Shown: positions 14,961 through 23,719 of the stretch, in pieces | Position numbering within the stretch: position 1 is the stretch's first letter | Layout: each line of letters opens with the position of its first letter | Assembly (NCBI GenBank): GCA_015059875.1 | Contig: SUZQ01000013.1 | Coordinates: 1 to 46,053 of the forward strand | Source: Rikenellaceae bacterium | GTDB taxonomy: Bacteria > Bacteroidota > Bacteroidia > Bacteroidales > Rikenellaceae | Direction: 5' to 3' | DNA: 46,053 nt | Notes under the pieces: model-generated | What the model saw: the letters and a program-made list of their open reading frames with translations, nothing else | The model's database searches: none | Told to the model about the DNA's origin: nothing | Position numbers and translations under genes: made by a program

Positions 14961-17396
14961 ATGAAAAAAATATTCTCAACTATCGTAGTTGTATTATTTG
15001 TGTGTGCATCCGCATACGCACAAGGCGGTCATCAACACCACCACGGACAAAATCATCAAACCCACCACCACGCCAAAGGCGAGCAGTGTGAGGCTACAAT
15101 TCACGGACACATCACCGACTCCCGTACAAAGGAGCATATTCCATATATTACCGTTACAATTGACGGTACAACCGTAGGTACTACGACCGATGCTACGGGA
15201 CACTATACCCTCTATCACGCCCCTGTCGGCAAGTTGAAGGTTACCGTGTCGGCTATCGGCTATGCCAGCAAGACCAAGGAGGTAGAGGTTGAGTGTGGCT
15301 CGGATATTATTTTGAACTTCGAAACCACCGAGGAGCAGATTGCGGTAGATGCAATTGTTGTGTCGGCAAACCGTAACGCCACAAAGCGTAGCGAGGCTCC
15401 GACTCTTGTAAATATTGTCGATTCCGACCTCTTGAATAAGGTTTCGGCACCAACTTTGGCGGAGGGCTTGTCCTTCCAACCAGGAGTGCGTGTAGAGAAC
15501 TCGTGCCAGAACTGCGGCTTTGCGCAGGTGCGTATCAATGGTCTTTCGGGACAATATTCGCAGATTTTGATCAACTCACGCCCCGTATTCTCGGCGTTGG
15601 CAGGAGTGTATGGCTTGGAGCATATCCCTGCAAATATGGTAGAGCGCATCGAGGTTGTGCGTGGTGGTGGCTCAGCACTCTTCGGCTCGTCAGCTATCGG
15701 TGGAACAATCAATATTATCACAAAAGAGCCTCTTCGCAATTCGGGCGAGTTGGCACACTCGCTCACCTCAGTTGGTGTAACGGGCGCACTCGACAACAAT
15801 ACGACTTTGAACGCTTCGCTCGTTACGGATGACCGTAAGGCTGGACTCACAATCTATGGTCAGAATCGTCTGCGCGATGCCTACGACCACGATGGCGATG
15901 GCTTCGTGGAGATTCCAGTTATCAAGTCGCAGACTATCGGAACGCAGGCTTATATCAAGACAAGTGCGTATAGCAAACTCACTCTCGACTACCATGTTAC
16001 GAATGAGTATCGTCGTGGTGGTGACCAGTTGGAGCGACCTCCACACGAGGTTATGATTGCCGAGACTACCGACCACCTTATCAATAGCGGAGGTTTGACC
16101 TTCGAGGGAACATCGAAGAATACTCGCCACCGTTATAGCGTCTTTGCATCGGCTCAATCAACCAAACGCGATAGCTACTATGGTGCAGAGATGAACGAGA
16201 ACGCATACGGTAAAACGGATGGCGTAACGGCTGTTGCAGGAGGTCAATACCTCTATCGTCTCAAGTGGTTTGAGCTTACGGCTGGTTTGGAGTATAGCTA
16301 CGACTACCTCTTCGATAACCCTATCGGATATGCGTCGGAATCTTTCTATAAGAGTATGATTATTGAGCAGCATGTCCACAATGCGAGTATCTATGCGCAG
16401 GGCGAGTTCAAGTTCAATAAGTGGGGTTTCCTCGTGGGAGGTCGTTTGGATAATTGGTACAACGCCTCGAACAAAAAGTTCCTCTGCATCCCTTCGCCGC
16501 GTGTAACTTTGCGCTACAACCCTACGCACAATATCAACCTTCGTGCAACTTACGGCTCTGGTTTCCGCGCTCCACAGGCGTTTGACGAGGATTTGCATAT
16601 CCTTATCGTAGGTGGCGAGCGTACCCGTATCCGCTTGGCTGAGGATTTGAAGGAGGAGCGTTCACACTCGTTCACCCTCTCGGCAGATATGTACAAGACT
16701 TGGGGGCGTGTGCAGGCAAATCTCCTCGTTGAGGGTTTCTATACCATTTTGAACGATGTATTTGCTCTGCGTGACTATGCAGGTAGCGATCTTGGCTCGA
16801 CTATCGTACCTATTGAGGGTAAGGATGGTGTCTACGATATTAACGACGGTGCGCGTATCTATGAGCGTTATAACGGCTCGGGAGCAAGTGTTATGGGTTT
16901 GAATGTTGAGGGTAAAATTGCCTATGCCCCTTGGGTTGAGGCTTCTGCTGGTGTAACATTGCAGCGCAGTAAGTATAAGGAGCCTGAGCAGTGGAGCGAT
17001 ACCGCAGAGCCTACACTCAATATGTTCCGTTCGCCAAATGTATATGGCTACTTCACCATCACAACCCAGCCAATCAAGAACTTCAAGATTGACCTATCGG
17101 GTAACTATATGGGTAGAATGTATGTCGATCACTACGCAGGAGGTTTGCTCCCTGATGGAACTGTTCTTGAGCAGGATCGTCTTGAGCATACCAAGCCATT
17201 CTTTGACCTCGGCGTGAAGTTATCGTACGACTTCAAAATTTGGAAAACTATCGGCTTGCAGGTAAATGCGGGAGTTCGCAATATCCTGAACTCATATCAG
17301 AACGACTTCGACCGTGGCGCAGCGCGTGATTCGGGTTATATCTACGGCCCATCACTTCCGCGCTCGGTATTTGTAGGAGCGAAACTATCGTTCTAA
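14961..17396 (+). CDS. TonB-dependent outer-membrane receptor, His-rich N-terminus (probable metal uptake)
   Basis: An 811-residue outer-membrane receptor. The signal peptide ends in ASAYAQ (residue 21). Eight His lie within residues 24-37 (HQHHHG...HQTHHH), a likely metal-binding tail. Next is a carboxypeptidase-regulatory-like beta domain (about 45-110, HGHITDSRTKEHIPYITV). The plug domain contains SCQNCGFAQVRINGL, IEVVRGGGSALFGSSAIGG and INIITKEP. A 22-strand-type barrel fills the rest and ends in the terminal aromatic residue (AKLSF). The Cys pair in the plug and the His tail fit receptors for metals or metal chelates (zinc, cobalt or copper), but the substrate cannot be read from sequence. 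The small Cys-motif gene upstream may be part of the same unit, separated by repeat copy B. Confidence 0.88.
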   Translation: MKKIFSTIVVVLFVCASAYAQGGHQHHHGQNHQTHHHAKGEQCEATIHGHITDSRTKEHIPYITVTIDGTTVGTTTDATGHYTLYHAPVGKLKVTVSAIGYASKTKEVEVECGSDIILNFETTEEQIAVDAIVVSANRNATKRSEAPTLVNIVDSDLLNKVSAPTLAEGLSFQPGVRVENSCQNCGFAQVRINGLSGQYSQILINSRPVFSALAGVYGLEHIPANMVERIEVVRGGGSALFGSSAIGGTINIITKEPLRNSGELAHSLTSVGVTGALDNNTTLNASLVTDDRKAGLTIYGQNRLRDAYDHDGDGFVEIPVIKSQTIGTQAYIKTSAYSKLTLDYHVTNEYRRGGDQLERPPHEVMIAETTDHLINSGGLTFEGTSKNTRHRYSVFASAQSTKRDSYYGAEMNENAYGKTDGVTAVAGGQYLYRLKWFELTAGLEYSYDYLFDNPIGYASESFYKSMIIEQHVHNASIYAQGEFKFNKWGFLVGGRLDNWYNASNKKFLCIPSPRVTLRYNPTHNINLRATYGSGFRAPQAFDEDLHILIVGGERTRIRLAEDLKEERSHSFTLSADMYKTWGRVQANLLVEGFYTILNDVFALRDYAGSDLGSTIVPIEGKDGVYDINDGARIYERYNGSGASVMGLNVEGKIAYAPWVEASAGVTLQRSKYKEPEQWSDTAEPTLNMFRSPNVYGYFTITTQPIKNFKIDLSGNYMGRMYVDHYAGGLLPDGTVLEQDRLEHTKPFFDLGVKLSYDFKIWKTIGLQVNAGVRNILNSYQNDFDRGAARDSGYIYGPSLPRSVFVGAKLSF

Positions 17397-17418
17397 AGTG
17401 TATTGGTTAGAGATAGAA

Positions 17419-17540
17419 AGAAGTTGTCTAACAAGGTGATTTCTGCGTTATGCTTGCCCTCAAAATGCTCATTTACGCCGAGTAAACTCCGCTTTTTCGG
17501 GCTTCGCAAGCCTTGAAATCCCTCTTGTTATACAACTTCT
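17419..17540. repeat. Palindromic intergenic element, copy C (type I)
   Basis: A 122-bp element with perfect outer arms AGAAGTTGT/ACAACTTCT and a second arm pair TAACAAG/CTTGTTA. Its centre reads TTTAC/GTAAA where other copies have CATAC/GTATG, a compensatory change that keeps pairing. It lies between the convergent TonB receptor and DUF4301 genes, next to a bidirectional terminator. Confidence 0.85.
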
Positions 17541-17549
17541 GACAAAATT

Positions 17550-17588
17550 GGGAGTGTCTAAAAAACTTGTTAGACACTCCCGTTTTAT
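17550..17588. terminator. Bidirectional terminator between convergent genes
   Basis: A 12-bp perfect stem GGGAGTGTCTAA / TTAGACACTCCC with an 8-nt loop. T-rich sequence follows on the plus strand (GTTTTA), and AATTTTG follows on the minus strand. It would end both the TonB receptor and DUF4301 transcripts. Confidence 0.75.
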
Positions 17589-17608
17589 GTTACTGGTGCT
17601 GAGTCAAA

Positions 17609-19042
17609 CTATTGGTGTTGTGGACGGAGCAGGTCCTGAACAACCTTAACAGGCGAGAAGGTCGAGATAGGCACATCCACGAAGATGGTGTTCCACTTCG
17701 CCATTGCGCCATTCCACAAACCCGGTAACTCCTGCGCGCGCAACTCGCGACCACCGCTTGACTTCGAGGAGATAAAGCCCGTCTTAGGATCGGTATACCC
17801 CATCAAATCGAACTTTGAGCCATCGGCACGGCGCACTCCACAAACCAAATCAACAGGGTTGAAGTGGGTGGCAGCCCTCATCAATGGCATATCCTCTGCC
17901 GAAATTTGGCTCGACTCGGCAATCTGCAACGACTGTGTGCCATCCTCGTTCTTTACCCAGAATGGGCCTCCTCCAGGCTCGCCCTCGTTGCGCACCATAC
18001 CGCAGACGCGGATAGGGCGATCGAGCAACGACTCCAGGAGAGCCGCATCGTACTCGGTCGGGAGCTTGGTGCAGAGCCTCTTCTCCACGAACTCTGCAAC
18101 CTCTGCCAAGTTTGCTACGCCCTCGCGCAACGCTTTCAAGTGCGCAAAAGTCTGCGCCTGCAGGTCGAGCAATACGCCCGCCAAAGCCTTCTTGTAACGA
18201 ATGGTGTCGCCACGCAGAGCGTCGGTGGTGACATTGTCGATATTCTTCACAAAGATAACATCCGCCTCAATGTCGTTCAGATTCGAGAGCAATGCTCCGT
18301 GTCCAGCAGGGCGGAACAACAACTTACCATCGTCGGTAAGGAATGGAGTGTTATCAGGATTTACCGCAATAGTATCTGTCGAAGGTTTCTGCTCCGAGAA
18401 GGAGATGTCGTAGCGAACACCAAACTTCGCCTCGTACTTCGCTACGCGCTCGTCGAGCAGGGCTTTGAATGCAGCCTTATGCTCTGGCGATACGGTAAAA
18501 TGCAGACGCGAAACGCCATTCGATGCGCCATACTGCGCACCCTCCATCAGATGCTCCTCGATAGCTTTGCGAGCGCCATCGGCGTAGTTGTGGAAGGTAA
18601 CGAGTCCCTTTGGTTTTGCGCCATAGTTCAACCCCTCCTTGATGATTGCCGATACGACAGCTTTGTCATCTGCAAAGTCTACGCCCGTAGCCTTCAGTTC
18701 CTCGTAGAAGGCGAACTTCTCGATATTTTGCAGCAGTGTATCAATGCCCTTGCCGCGTTTGTCGTCGTTTACGAACTCGAACAACTCTTTGAACATTCGT
18801 GTCGCTGCACCCGAAGCTGGAACAAACTTCACAACTTCGAGCTTGTCGGCAATGCCGTCGTAGTAGTTAACTGCATTGTCGCACGCCTCGTCCGAGAGGC
18901 AAGTGATGCCATCCTCAGGAGAAGCCGCCTTTACCACTTCGAGCGAAGGGAATCCGCGACGAAACGCCTCAATCTGCTTTTCGACCTGCTCTACGGTTAA
19001 GCCGTGAGCCTTAATCTCTTGAATTTGATTCTCGTTGAACAT
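17609..19042 (-). CDS. DUF4301 family protein
   Basis: A 477-residue cytoplasmic protein of the DUF4301 family, found mainly in Bacteroidota. The start MFNENQIQE at 19042 is chosen because the promoter -7 box lies at 19081-19088; the longer frame to 19168 would begin inside the upstream terminator region. Visible motifs: VPASGAATRMFKELF near residue 80, which resembles the nucleotide-binding loop of sugar nucleotidyltransferases; FRPAGHGALLSNLN in the middle; GGGPFWVKNEDG, and FSPVKVVQDLLRP at the C-terminus. These suggest a nucleotide-sugar or kinase-like role, which is inference. The family has no established function known to me. Confidence 0.88.
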   Translation of the reverse strand: MFNENQIQEIKAHGLTVEQVEKQIEAFRRGFPSLEVVKAASPEDGITCLSDEACDNAVNYYDGIADKLEVVKFVPASGAATRMFKELFEFVNDDKRGKGIDTLLQNIEKFAFYEELKATGVDFADDKAVVSAIIKEGLNYGAKPKGLVTFHNYADGARKAIEEHLMEGAQYGASNGVSRLHFTVSPEHKAAFKALLDERVAKYEAKFGVRYDISFSEQKPSTDTIAVNPDNTPFLTDDGKLLFRPAGHGALLSNLNDIEADVIFVKNIDNVTTDALRGDTIRYKKALAGVLLDLQAQTFAHLKALREGVANLAEVAEFVEKRLCTKLPTEYDAALLESLLDRPIRVCGMVRNEGEPGGGPFWVKNEDGTQSLQIAESSQISAEDMPLMRAATHFNPVDLVCGVRRADGSKFDLMGYTDPKTGFISSKSSGGRELRAQELPGLWNGAMAKWNTIFVDVPISTFSPVKVVQDLLRPQHQ

Positions 19043-19080
19043 ATTTTTGAAAGTTTTAAGGAAATTCGTTTTCATCCAAT

Positions 19081-19111
19081 CAAAGATAGTGATTTTTTCT
19101 CTACTGCACAA
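19081..19111 (-). promoter_or_regulatory. Promoter of the DUF4301 gene, overlapping a terminator T-run
   Basis: On the minus strand the -7 box is TATCTTTG (19081-19088) and the -33 TTG is at 19109-19111, 20 bp apart. The TTG is formed by the end of the T-run of the terminator at 19109-19136, so one gene's terminator directly abuts the next gene's promoter. Confidence 0.75.
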
Positions 19112-19136
19112 AAAAAAGCCGAGCAAAATGCTCGGC
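19109..19136 (-). terminator. Terminator of the NAGPA-domain lipoprotein gene
   Basis: On the minus strand GCCGAGCA, a 3-nt loop, TGCTCGGC and a run of T. A strong Rho-independent terminator 19 bp after the stop codon at 19155. Confidence 0.88.
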
Positions 19137-19154
19137 ATATCATATAAAATGTTG

Positions 19155-20873
19155 TTACTCTCGTTCAATAGCGTAGATACTTGTCAATACCGCACGCTCG
19201 CCTTCGTGGTCGAACTTCTTGTTGTCGCACGGGTGATTGATAATACCCAACTCTCGGCTCCACAGCGTCGAAGAGCCTCCACCATCGAGATTCATCGCAT
19301 CGGTCATCCCAAACCACGCGCAGATCTTCTGCAACTCCTGAATGGACATTCCCTCAGCATTTCCCGCAGAACGGCCATCCACAACAACAAAGTAGATGGT
19401 ATTCTTCTTGTCTTTACCGATTATGGTGCGAGGGTGACGAGTCTTGAAGAATGTAATCATCGACATTATATTACTTGCGGCATTTGTTTGCGATAGGAAC
19501 TCGTCGTATGGTATCACTATACCCTCGTCCATTAGCATAGGGCCACACGAAAGCACATTGTCCTTACCCTCGATTGCCGTCGAAAAATATGGGTGTTCGT
19601 AGCTCTCCATAATCTCAATGTGGTCATCGAAGATAAAGAGCAAGCCGTTCACTCGCGGAATCAGACCTGTACTAGTCCTATTCCAAAGCAACTCTCCGTC
19701 AATTTTAATCAAGCTGGTAGGCTCGCCCGTGATTGTGTGCCAATAGCAACCATTGATGCCGTAGTCGGCACTGAGGCTTGCGCCCATTTCGCTCACTTTA
19801 GTTTCCTCGGCAGGCAAAACGGCTTTGATTTTGTGCTTTTCAGGTGAGATTTTGACAACGGAGATATTCTGTGCCGAGTCGAAAATCTCTGTCGAGATAA
19901 CAAAACCCTCTGCATTGCTTATATCCAACTTCTTGCGCTTAGCCGACATCAATGCCACCGAGTCGGGGTCTATATACTTCTCTACCACTACAGGCCCATC
20001 GGGGGTATCTATCACCAAATCGCCATTTTCGCTCTGCATTCCCTCAAGTTCGATTGAGGCTCCACTCTTGAATGTGAACGGCTTAAATTCGCGCACAACA
20101 CCCGCCTTAACATCTGTTGCGCTCCAATGCAACTTCATCGTTGTTCCGTTCTTGGTAGTGACAATGACCTCGCACTTGCCGAAATCTCCCGCAGGGATAG
20201 CGATATAGAGGTGTTTTTCCTGCGTAGCCGATATAGACTCTTCTACGAAGTAGGTGATTCTATTTGTCGTTCTCCCCTCGATAGCCGAGATTGTACCCGT
20301 TTGACAATCGACATCAAATTCGCCAGCGAGAGCAACACCCTCTTGTGCTATGATTTCAATCTTGGCGAGCGTAACACTGCCCTTTATCGCCAGACGCATA
20401 ACCCCTGCGAGATGTCTCAAGAGAGTCTTATCGCCATTGTTGTAGCATCCGCACATTGGAGCATCACCCACATCAAAGGTGTCGGCAACATAGTGCTGCT
20501 CACTCTTGAATACCACAGTCGGTCGCTCTTTTGAGCAGAGAGAGCCCTCGGTGTATGGATAGGTGAGATTTGATGGCGTCGCTATCTCTTGCCCTGCAAA
20601 GTAGAATGTTGCAGATGTTCTATCCTTGCTGATGGTTGAGGAGGTAGAAGCTACGCCGTTCGCAACGATAGCATCGCCTGCGCTCCAATATGTTGGATAG
20701 CTCTCGCCCGCTTTTGCACCCAAAGATGTTCGTGTCGTCGGCAGCGCAACTGTGATTTGGTTTTGCCCCTGTATGGCAGTGTCGGTTGTCCCCAAATCTT
20801 GGGAACACGAAGCCGTTATAGCAAGTAGGGCTATAATTGCTACAATGTAAGCAATGGAGATAAATCTCTTCAT
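19155..20873 (-). CDS. Lipoprotein with C-terminal phosphodiester glycosidase (NAGPA) domain
   Basis: A 572-residue lipoprotein; the signal ends ITASC with Cys23 lipidated. Residues about 35-270 are beta-rich with a TRTSLG motif typical of fimbrillin-like and related Bacteroidota surface domains. The C-terminal part (from about 330) matches the NAGPA/phosphodiester glycosidase family: RHPRTIIGKDKKNTIYFVVV, then DGRS, GMSIQELQKICAWFG and the active-site-like NLDGGGSSTLW (about 528-538). Family members remove N-acetylglucosamine or other sugars linked through a phosphodiester. It would act at the cell surface or in the periplasm, perhaps on teichoic-acid-like or phosphorylated glycans; the substrate is not known. 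It has its own promoter and terminator. Confidence 0.82.
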   Translation of the reverse strand: MKRFISIAYIVAIIALLAITASCSQDLGTTDTAIQGQNQITVALPTTRTSLGAKAGESYPTYWSAGDAIVANGVASTSSTISKDRTSATFYFAGQEIATPSNLTYPYTEGSLCSKERPTVVFKSEQHYVADTFDVGDAPMCGCYNNGDKTLLRHLAGVMRLAIKGSVTLAKIEIIAQEGVALAGEFDVDCQTGTISAIEGRTTNRITYFVEESISATQEKHLYIAIPAGDFGKCEVIVTTKNGTTMKLHWSATDVKAGVVREFKPFTFKSGASIELEGMQSENGDLVIDTPDGPVVVEKYIDPDSVALMSAKRKKLDISNAEGFVISTEIFDSAQNISVVKISPEKHKIKAVLPAEETKVSEMGASLSADYGINGCYWHTITGEPTSLIKIDGELLWNRTSTGLIPRVNGLLFIFDDHIEIMESYEHPYFSTAIEGKDNVLSCGPMLMDEGIVIPYDEFLSQTNAASNIMSMITFFKTRHPRTIIGKDKKNTIYFVVVDGRSAGNAEGMSIQELQKICAWFGMTDAMNLDGGGSSTLWSRELGIINHPCDNKKFDHEGERAVLTSIYAIERE

Positions 20874-20896
20874 AAATTATCTGTTAAGTACATAGG

Positions 20897-20904
20897 CAAA
20901 GTTA
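20897..20904 (-). promoter_or_regulatory. -7 box (TAACTTTG) of the NAGPA lipoprotein gene
   Basis: A TAnnTTTG match on the minus strand 23 bp upstream of the start at 20873; no clear -33 TTG. Confidence 0.5.
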
Positions 20905-20956
20905 CATAAATTTTGCATAATATAGCCACTCTGAAGAGATTTTTATCTACACTCAG

Positions 20957-20991
20957 AAAAAAGGGGATAGCTAATATTTTTTAGCCACCCC
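20957..20991 (-). terminator. Terminator of the AAE-family transporter gene
   Basis: On the minus strand GGGGTGGCTAA pairs with TTAGCTATCCCC around a short A/T loop and is followed by six T. Confidence 0.75.
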
Positions 20992-21014
20992 CCACTATAT
21001 GCTTGTCCGAAAGT

Positions 21015-22667
21015 CTACGACATTGCTATCAGTGCCAAAATCTGTGCTGTGAATATTCGCAAGAACATTGTTAATGGATATACGGTTGCGTAAGCTACAG
21101 CAGCGCGATCATTTGTCGCTACAGTGTTGGCGTAGGCGAGTGCTGGAGGGTCGGTCATTGCACCCGACATCAATCCCATCAGCGAGAAGTAGTCCATCTT
21201 CATCGCCTTGCGTGCGATAATGCCCACGATAAGGAGAGGCAAAACAGTGATTATAAATCCGAAGAGAATCCACCAATAACCACCATTTGCAATAGCCTCG
21301 ACGAAACCTTCGCCTGCGCTCAAACCTACTGCGGCGAGGAAGAGCGAGATACCAATCTCGCGAATCATCATATTTGCCGAGTTGGTAGTGAAGGTTACGA
21401 CCTTATATTTCGGGCCATATTTTGCCAACAAGATGGCAACGATAAGCGGGCCTCCTGCCAAACCGAGTTTTACGGCTTGCGGAACTCCAGGTATCGCAAT
21501 CGGAATCGAGCCGAGCAGAACACCGAGGAATATTCCGATAAAGATAGGGAAGAGGTTTGGTCGATCAAGACGCTTCACGGAGTTACCGAGAATGGTCGAA
21601 ACTTGGTCGAGGTCGTTAGCGCGACCAACAACCACTACAACATCGCCCATCTGCAAGCGCAACTCGTAGGTTGCAACAAGCTCGATACCCGCACGCACAA
21701 CGCGCGTAATGGTAACATGGTAGTTCTCGCGGATATGCAGGTCGCCAATATGCTTTCCGTTGAGTTCGGGTTTGGTAACCACGATACGACGCTTCTCAAG
21801 ATGTGACGAAGCAGAACCCCACTCCGAGTCGTTTACCTTTACAACATCTCCGATAAGCGACTGCATCAGATCGACATCCTGACTGCTTACCACAATACGC
21901 AAGATATCGTTCTCCTGCAACTCGGTCTGTCCAGACGCGATGCGCTGCTGATTCTCGTGGTCGAAGATTCGTGCCACAACAAAGTGGCTGCGTGTCATAC
22001 GGCCAATCTCCTCGATTGTCTTGCCAAAGATGGCTCGGTTTGTTACACGAACATCAATGCGTACGGTGCGTGGAGCATCCGAACGAGTAGCCTTTGCCGC
22101 CTCGCGGTCAATCTTAACCTTGAAAATCCAGCGAATGAGCAGCATCGAGAGCAAGATGCCGACAACTCCAAGCGGATATGCCACAGCGTAGGCGGTAGCC
22201 ATTGTCGATGCCTGCCCGCTATCCACTACGCTCTGCGCAGCACCAAGACCTGGGGTGTTTGTAACAGCACCCGACAATACACCGACCATTGTAGTGAGTT
22301 CCTCTCCCGAAAGGATGTGAATGGTGTATGCCGTTATACAACCGAGAGCAATAATCAGCACTGCCAGCATATTCAGCTTGATTCCGCCGTCACGCAACGA
22401 AGAAATGAAGCTCGGTCCTACCTGAATACCGATAGAGTAGACAAAGAGAATCAAGCCAAACTCCTTGATGAAGTGGCAAATCTGTGGATCAATCGTAAGC
22501 CCGAAGTGCGAAAGCACAATTCCAACAAACAAAACCCAGGTTACACCTAACGACACCGAGCCGAATTTTATTCGGTTGAGCAGCAGTCCGATAGCGATTG
22601 TCAGGGCGAGGATAATCACTGCACTTGCGATACCCCTACCCATAAATAGATTAATAAACCAATCCAT
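21015..22667 (-). CDS. AAE-family putative transporter with RCK_C (TrkA-C) domains
   Basis: A 550-residue inner-membrane protein of the aspartate:alanine exchanger (AAE) family, as in AspT, YidE and YbjL. Two halves of hydrophobic segments (about residues 5-180 and 375-550) each carry the internal-repeat motif: SGAVTNTPGLGAAQ in the first and SGAMTDPPALAYA in the second. Between them lie two TrkA-C/RCK_C regulatory domains (about 200-370). Family members exchange amino or dicarboxylic acids; the substrate here is unknown. It has its own promoter with a hairpin at the very 5' end of the mRNA, and a terminator. The neighbouring genes do not point to a pathway. Confidence 0.9.
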   Translation of the reverse strand: MDWFINLFMGRGIASAVIILALTIAIGLLLNRIKFGSVSLGVTWVLFVGIVLSHFGLTIDPQICHFIKEFGLILFVYSIGIQVGPSFISSLRDGGIKLNMLAVLIIALGCITAYTIHILSGEELTTMVGVLSGAVTNTPGLGAAQSVVDSGQASTMATAYAVAYPLGVVGILLSMLLIRWIFKVKIDREAAKATRSDAPRTVRIDVRVTNRAIFGKTIEEIGRMTRSHFVVARIFDHENQQRIASGQTELQENDILRIVVSSQDVDLMQSLIGDVVKVNDSEWGSASSHLEKRRIVVTKPELNGKHIGDLHIRENYHVTITRVVRAGIELVATYELRLQMGDVVVVVGRANDLDQVSTILGNSVKRLDRPNLFPIFIGIFLGVLLGSIPIAIPGVPQAVKLGLAGGPLIVAILLAKYGPKYKVVTFTTNSANMMIREIGISLFLAAVGLSAGEGFVEAIANGGYWWILFGFIITVLPLLIVGIIARKAMKMDYFSLMGLMSGAMTDPPALAYANTVATNDRAAVAYATVYPLTMFLRIFTAQILALIAMS

Positions 22668-22691
22668 TATTTCCTTATTAAATTAACCTAA

Positions 22692-22721
22692 CACCGCCCT
22701 TGGATGTTCCCAAAGGCGGTG
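22692..22721 (-). promoter_or_regulatory. 5'-end hairpin in the AAE transporter leader
   Basis: Immediately after the -7 box, CACCGCCTTTGG pairs with CCAAGGGCGGTG (12 bp, one mismatch or G-U pair) around a short loop. The stem begins at or just before the expected transcript 5' end. No T-run follows, so it is not a terminator; it could stabilise the mRNA. Confidence 0.5.
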
Positions 22722-22729
22722 CAAAGATA
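22722..22729 (-). promoter_or_regulatory. -7 box (TATCTTTG) of the AAE transporter gene
   Basis: A perfect TATCTTTG on the minus strand 55 bp upstream of the start codon; no TTG at the -33 position. Confidence 0.65.
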
Positions 22730-22755
22730 GAAATAATCTATTAAAAACGGAAATA

Positions 22756-23700
22756 TTACTTGGTGCGTTTTATGGTGTGGAGTATATTTCCGTTCTTGTC
22801 AATCATGTGGAGTTGTAGCGATTTCTTACCTACGGCAATTACCGAGAAGCCCGGCTCCTCGCTGCAAAACTTGGTATGCTTGGTTATTCTCACCGAGCGA
22901 CTCTCTGCCGCTGAGGCATTAACTACATAGTCGATATGGCTACGACTGCGACGCAGGTGCTGGAAGGTGTGGATGTGGCCGCAAATGTACATATCTACAT
23001 TCTCGTGCTTGCGCAGTATCTTATCCACCGACTTCTCCATATCTTTTCTTTCGCTCTTATTCTTCTTGGTGTCGGCATAGATAGGGTGGTGTCCTGCAAC
23101 AATTACCCACTCCTCCTTCGCCTCGGAGAGTACCTTCTTGAGCCAATCGAGCTGCTCCTGCTTATCTTGCTCGGCTGCTTCGGGATATCTCTGGTGATAT
23201 TTGCCGTTGCGGTACTTCTCCACAAGTGGGGTAGTGTCCAATATCACAAAACGAATCGAAACGCCGCCCTTCTTGAATACGCGAGTGTAGTATCTGTCGG
23301 TGATAGTCCAATGGGGATTCTCCTTCGAGTAGTCCAGAAATCCCTGCACATTACCCATATATTCGTGATTTCCGATGGCTGGCATCCAATCAATCTGTAG
23401 CGGCTTATGGTAGTAGATATCCTCGAAGTGAGTTTTCCATCGCGGATCGGTTGCGCTCTTTACGCCTTTGCCGTGGTGGGTGTCGCCCGTCGAGATAATG
23501 CACTCGGGCTTAATCTTCTTTGCTACGGTTGCCATCATATCGGCTATAACTTTCTGGTCGTAGCATCCGCTGCGGTCAAGGTCGCTTGCCCAGATGAAAT
23601 TAATCTTCTGTTTGAGCTTGCGGAACTCTCTCGGATTGTGGGCATCTGCCCCCGCAACAATAAAGAGAGCAGCGATTAACGAAAGGAAAAATCTTCTCAT
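22756..23700 (-). CDS. Secreted metallophosphoesterase, acid-phosphatase-like
   Basis: A 314-residue exported enzyme; the signal peptide ends AGADA (residue 20). Calcineurin-type metallophosphoesterase motifs are present: ASDLD (Asp40), STGDTHHGKG (Asp73), IGNHEY (Asn111, His112), AGHHPIY (His204, His205) and GHIHTFQH (His242, His244). The GHHP and GHIH blocks and overall size resemble tartrate-resistant (purple) acid phosphatases. It would release phosphate from esters in the periplasm. It is the last gene of a minus-strand series starting at mnmA, 19 bp after the first SGNH hydrolase gene. Together they may strip acyl and phosphate groups from a common glycan; this is inference from location and order. 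Confidence 0.88.
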   Translation of the reverse strand: MRRFFLSLIAALFIVAGADAHNPREFRKLKQKINFIWASDLDRSGCYDQKVIADMMATVAKKIKPECIISTGDTHHGKGVKSATDPRWKTHFEDIYYHKPLQIDWMPAIGNHEYMGNVQGFLDYSKENPHWTITDRYYTRVFKKGGVSIRFVILDTTPLVEKYRNGKYHQRYPEAAEQDKQEQLDWLKKVLSEAKEEWVIVAGHHPIYADTKKNKSERKDMEKSVDKILRKHENVDMYICGHIHTFQHLRRSRSHIDYVVNASAAESRSVRITKHTKFCSEEPGFSVIAVGKKSLQLHMIDKNGNILHTIKRTK

Positions 23701-23719
23701 TTTTGTTCTGTTTTAGGTC

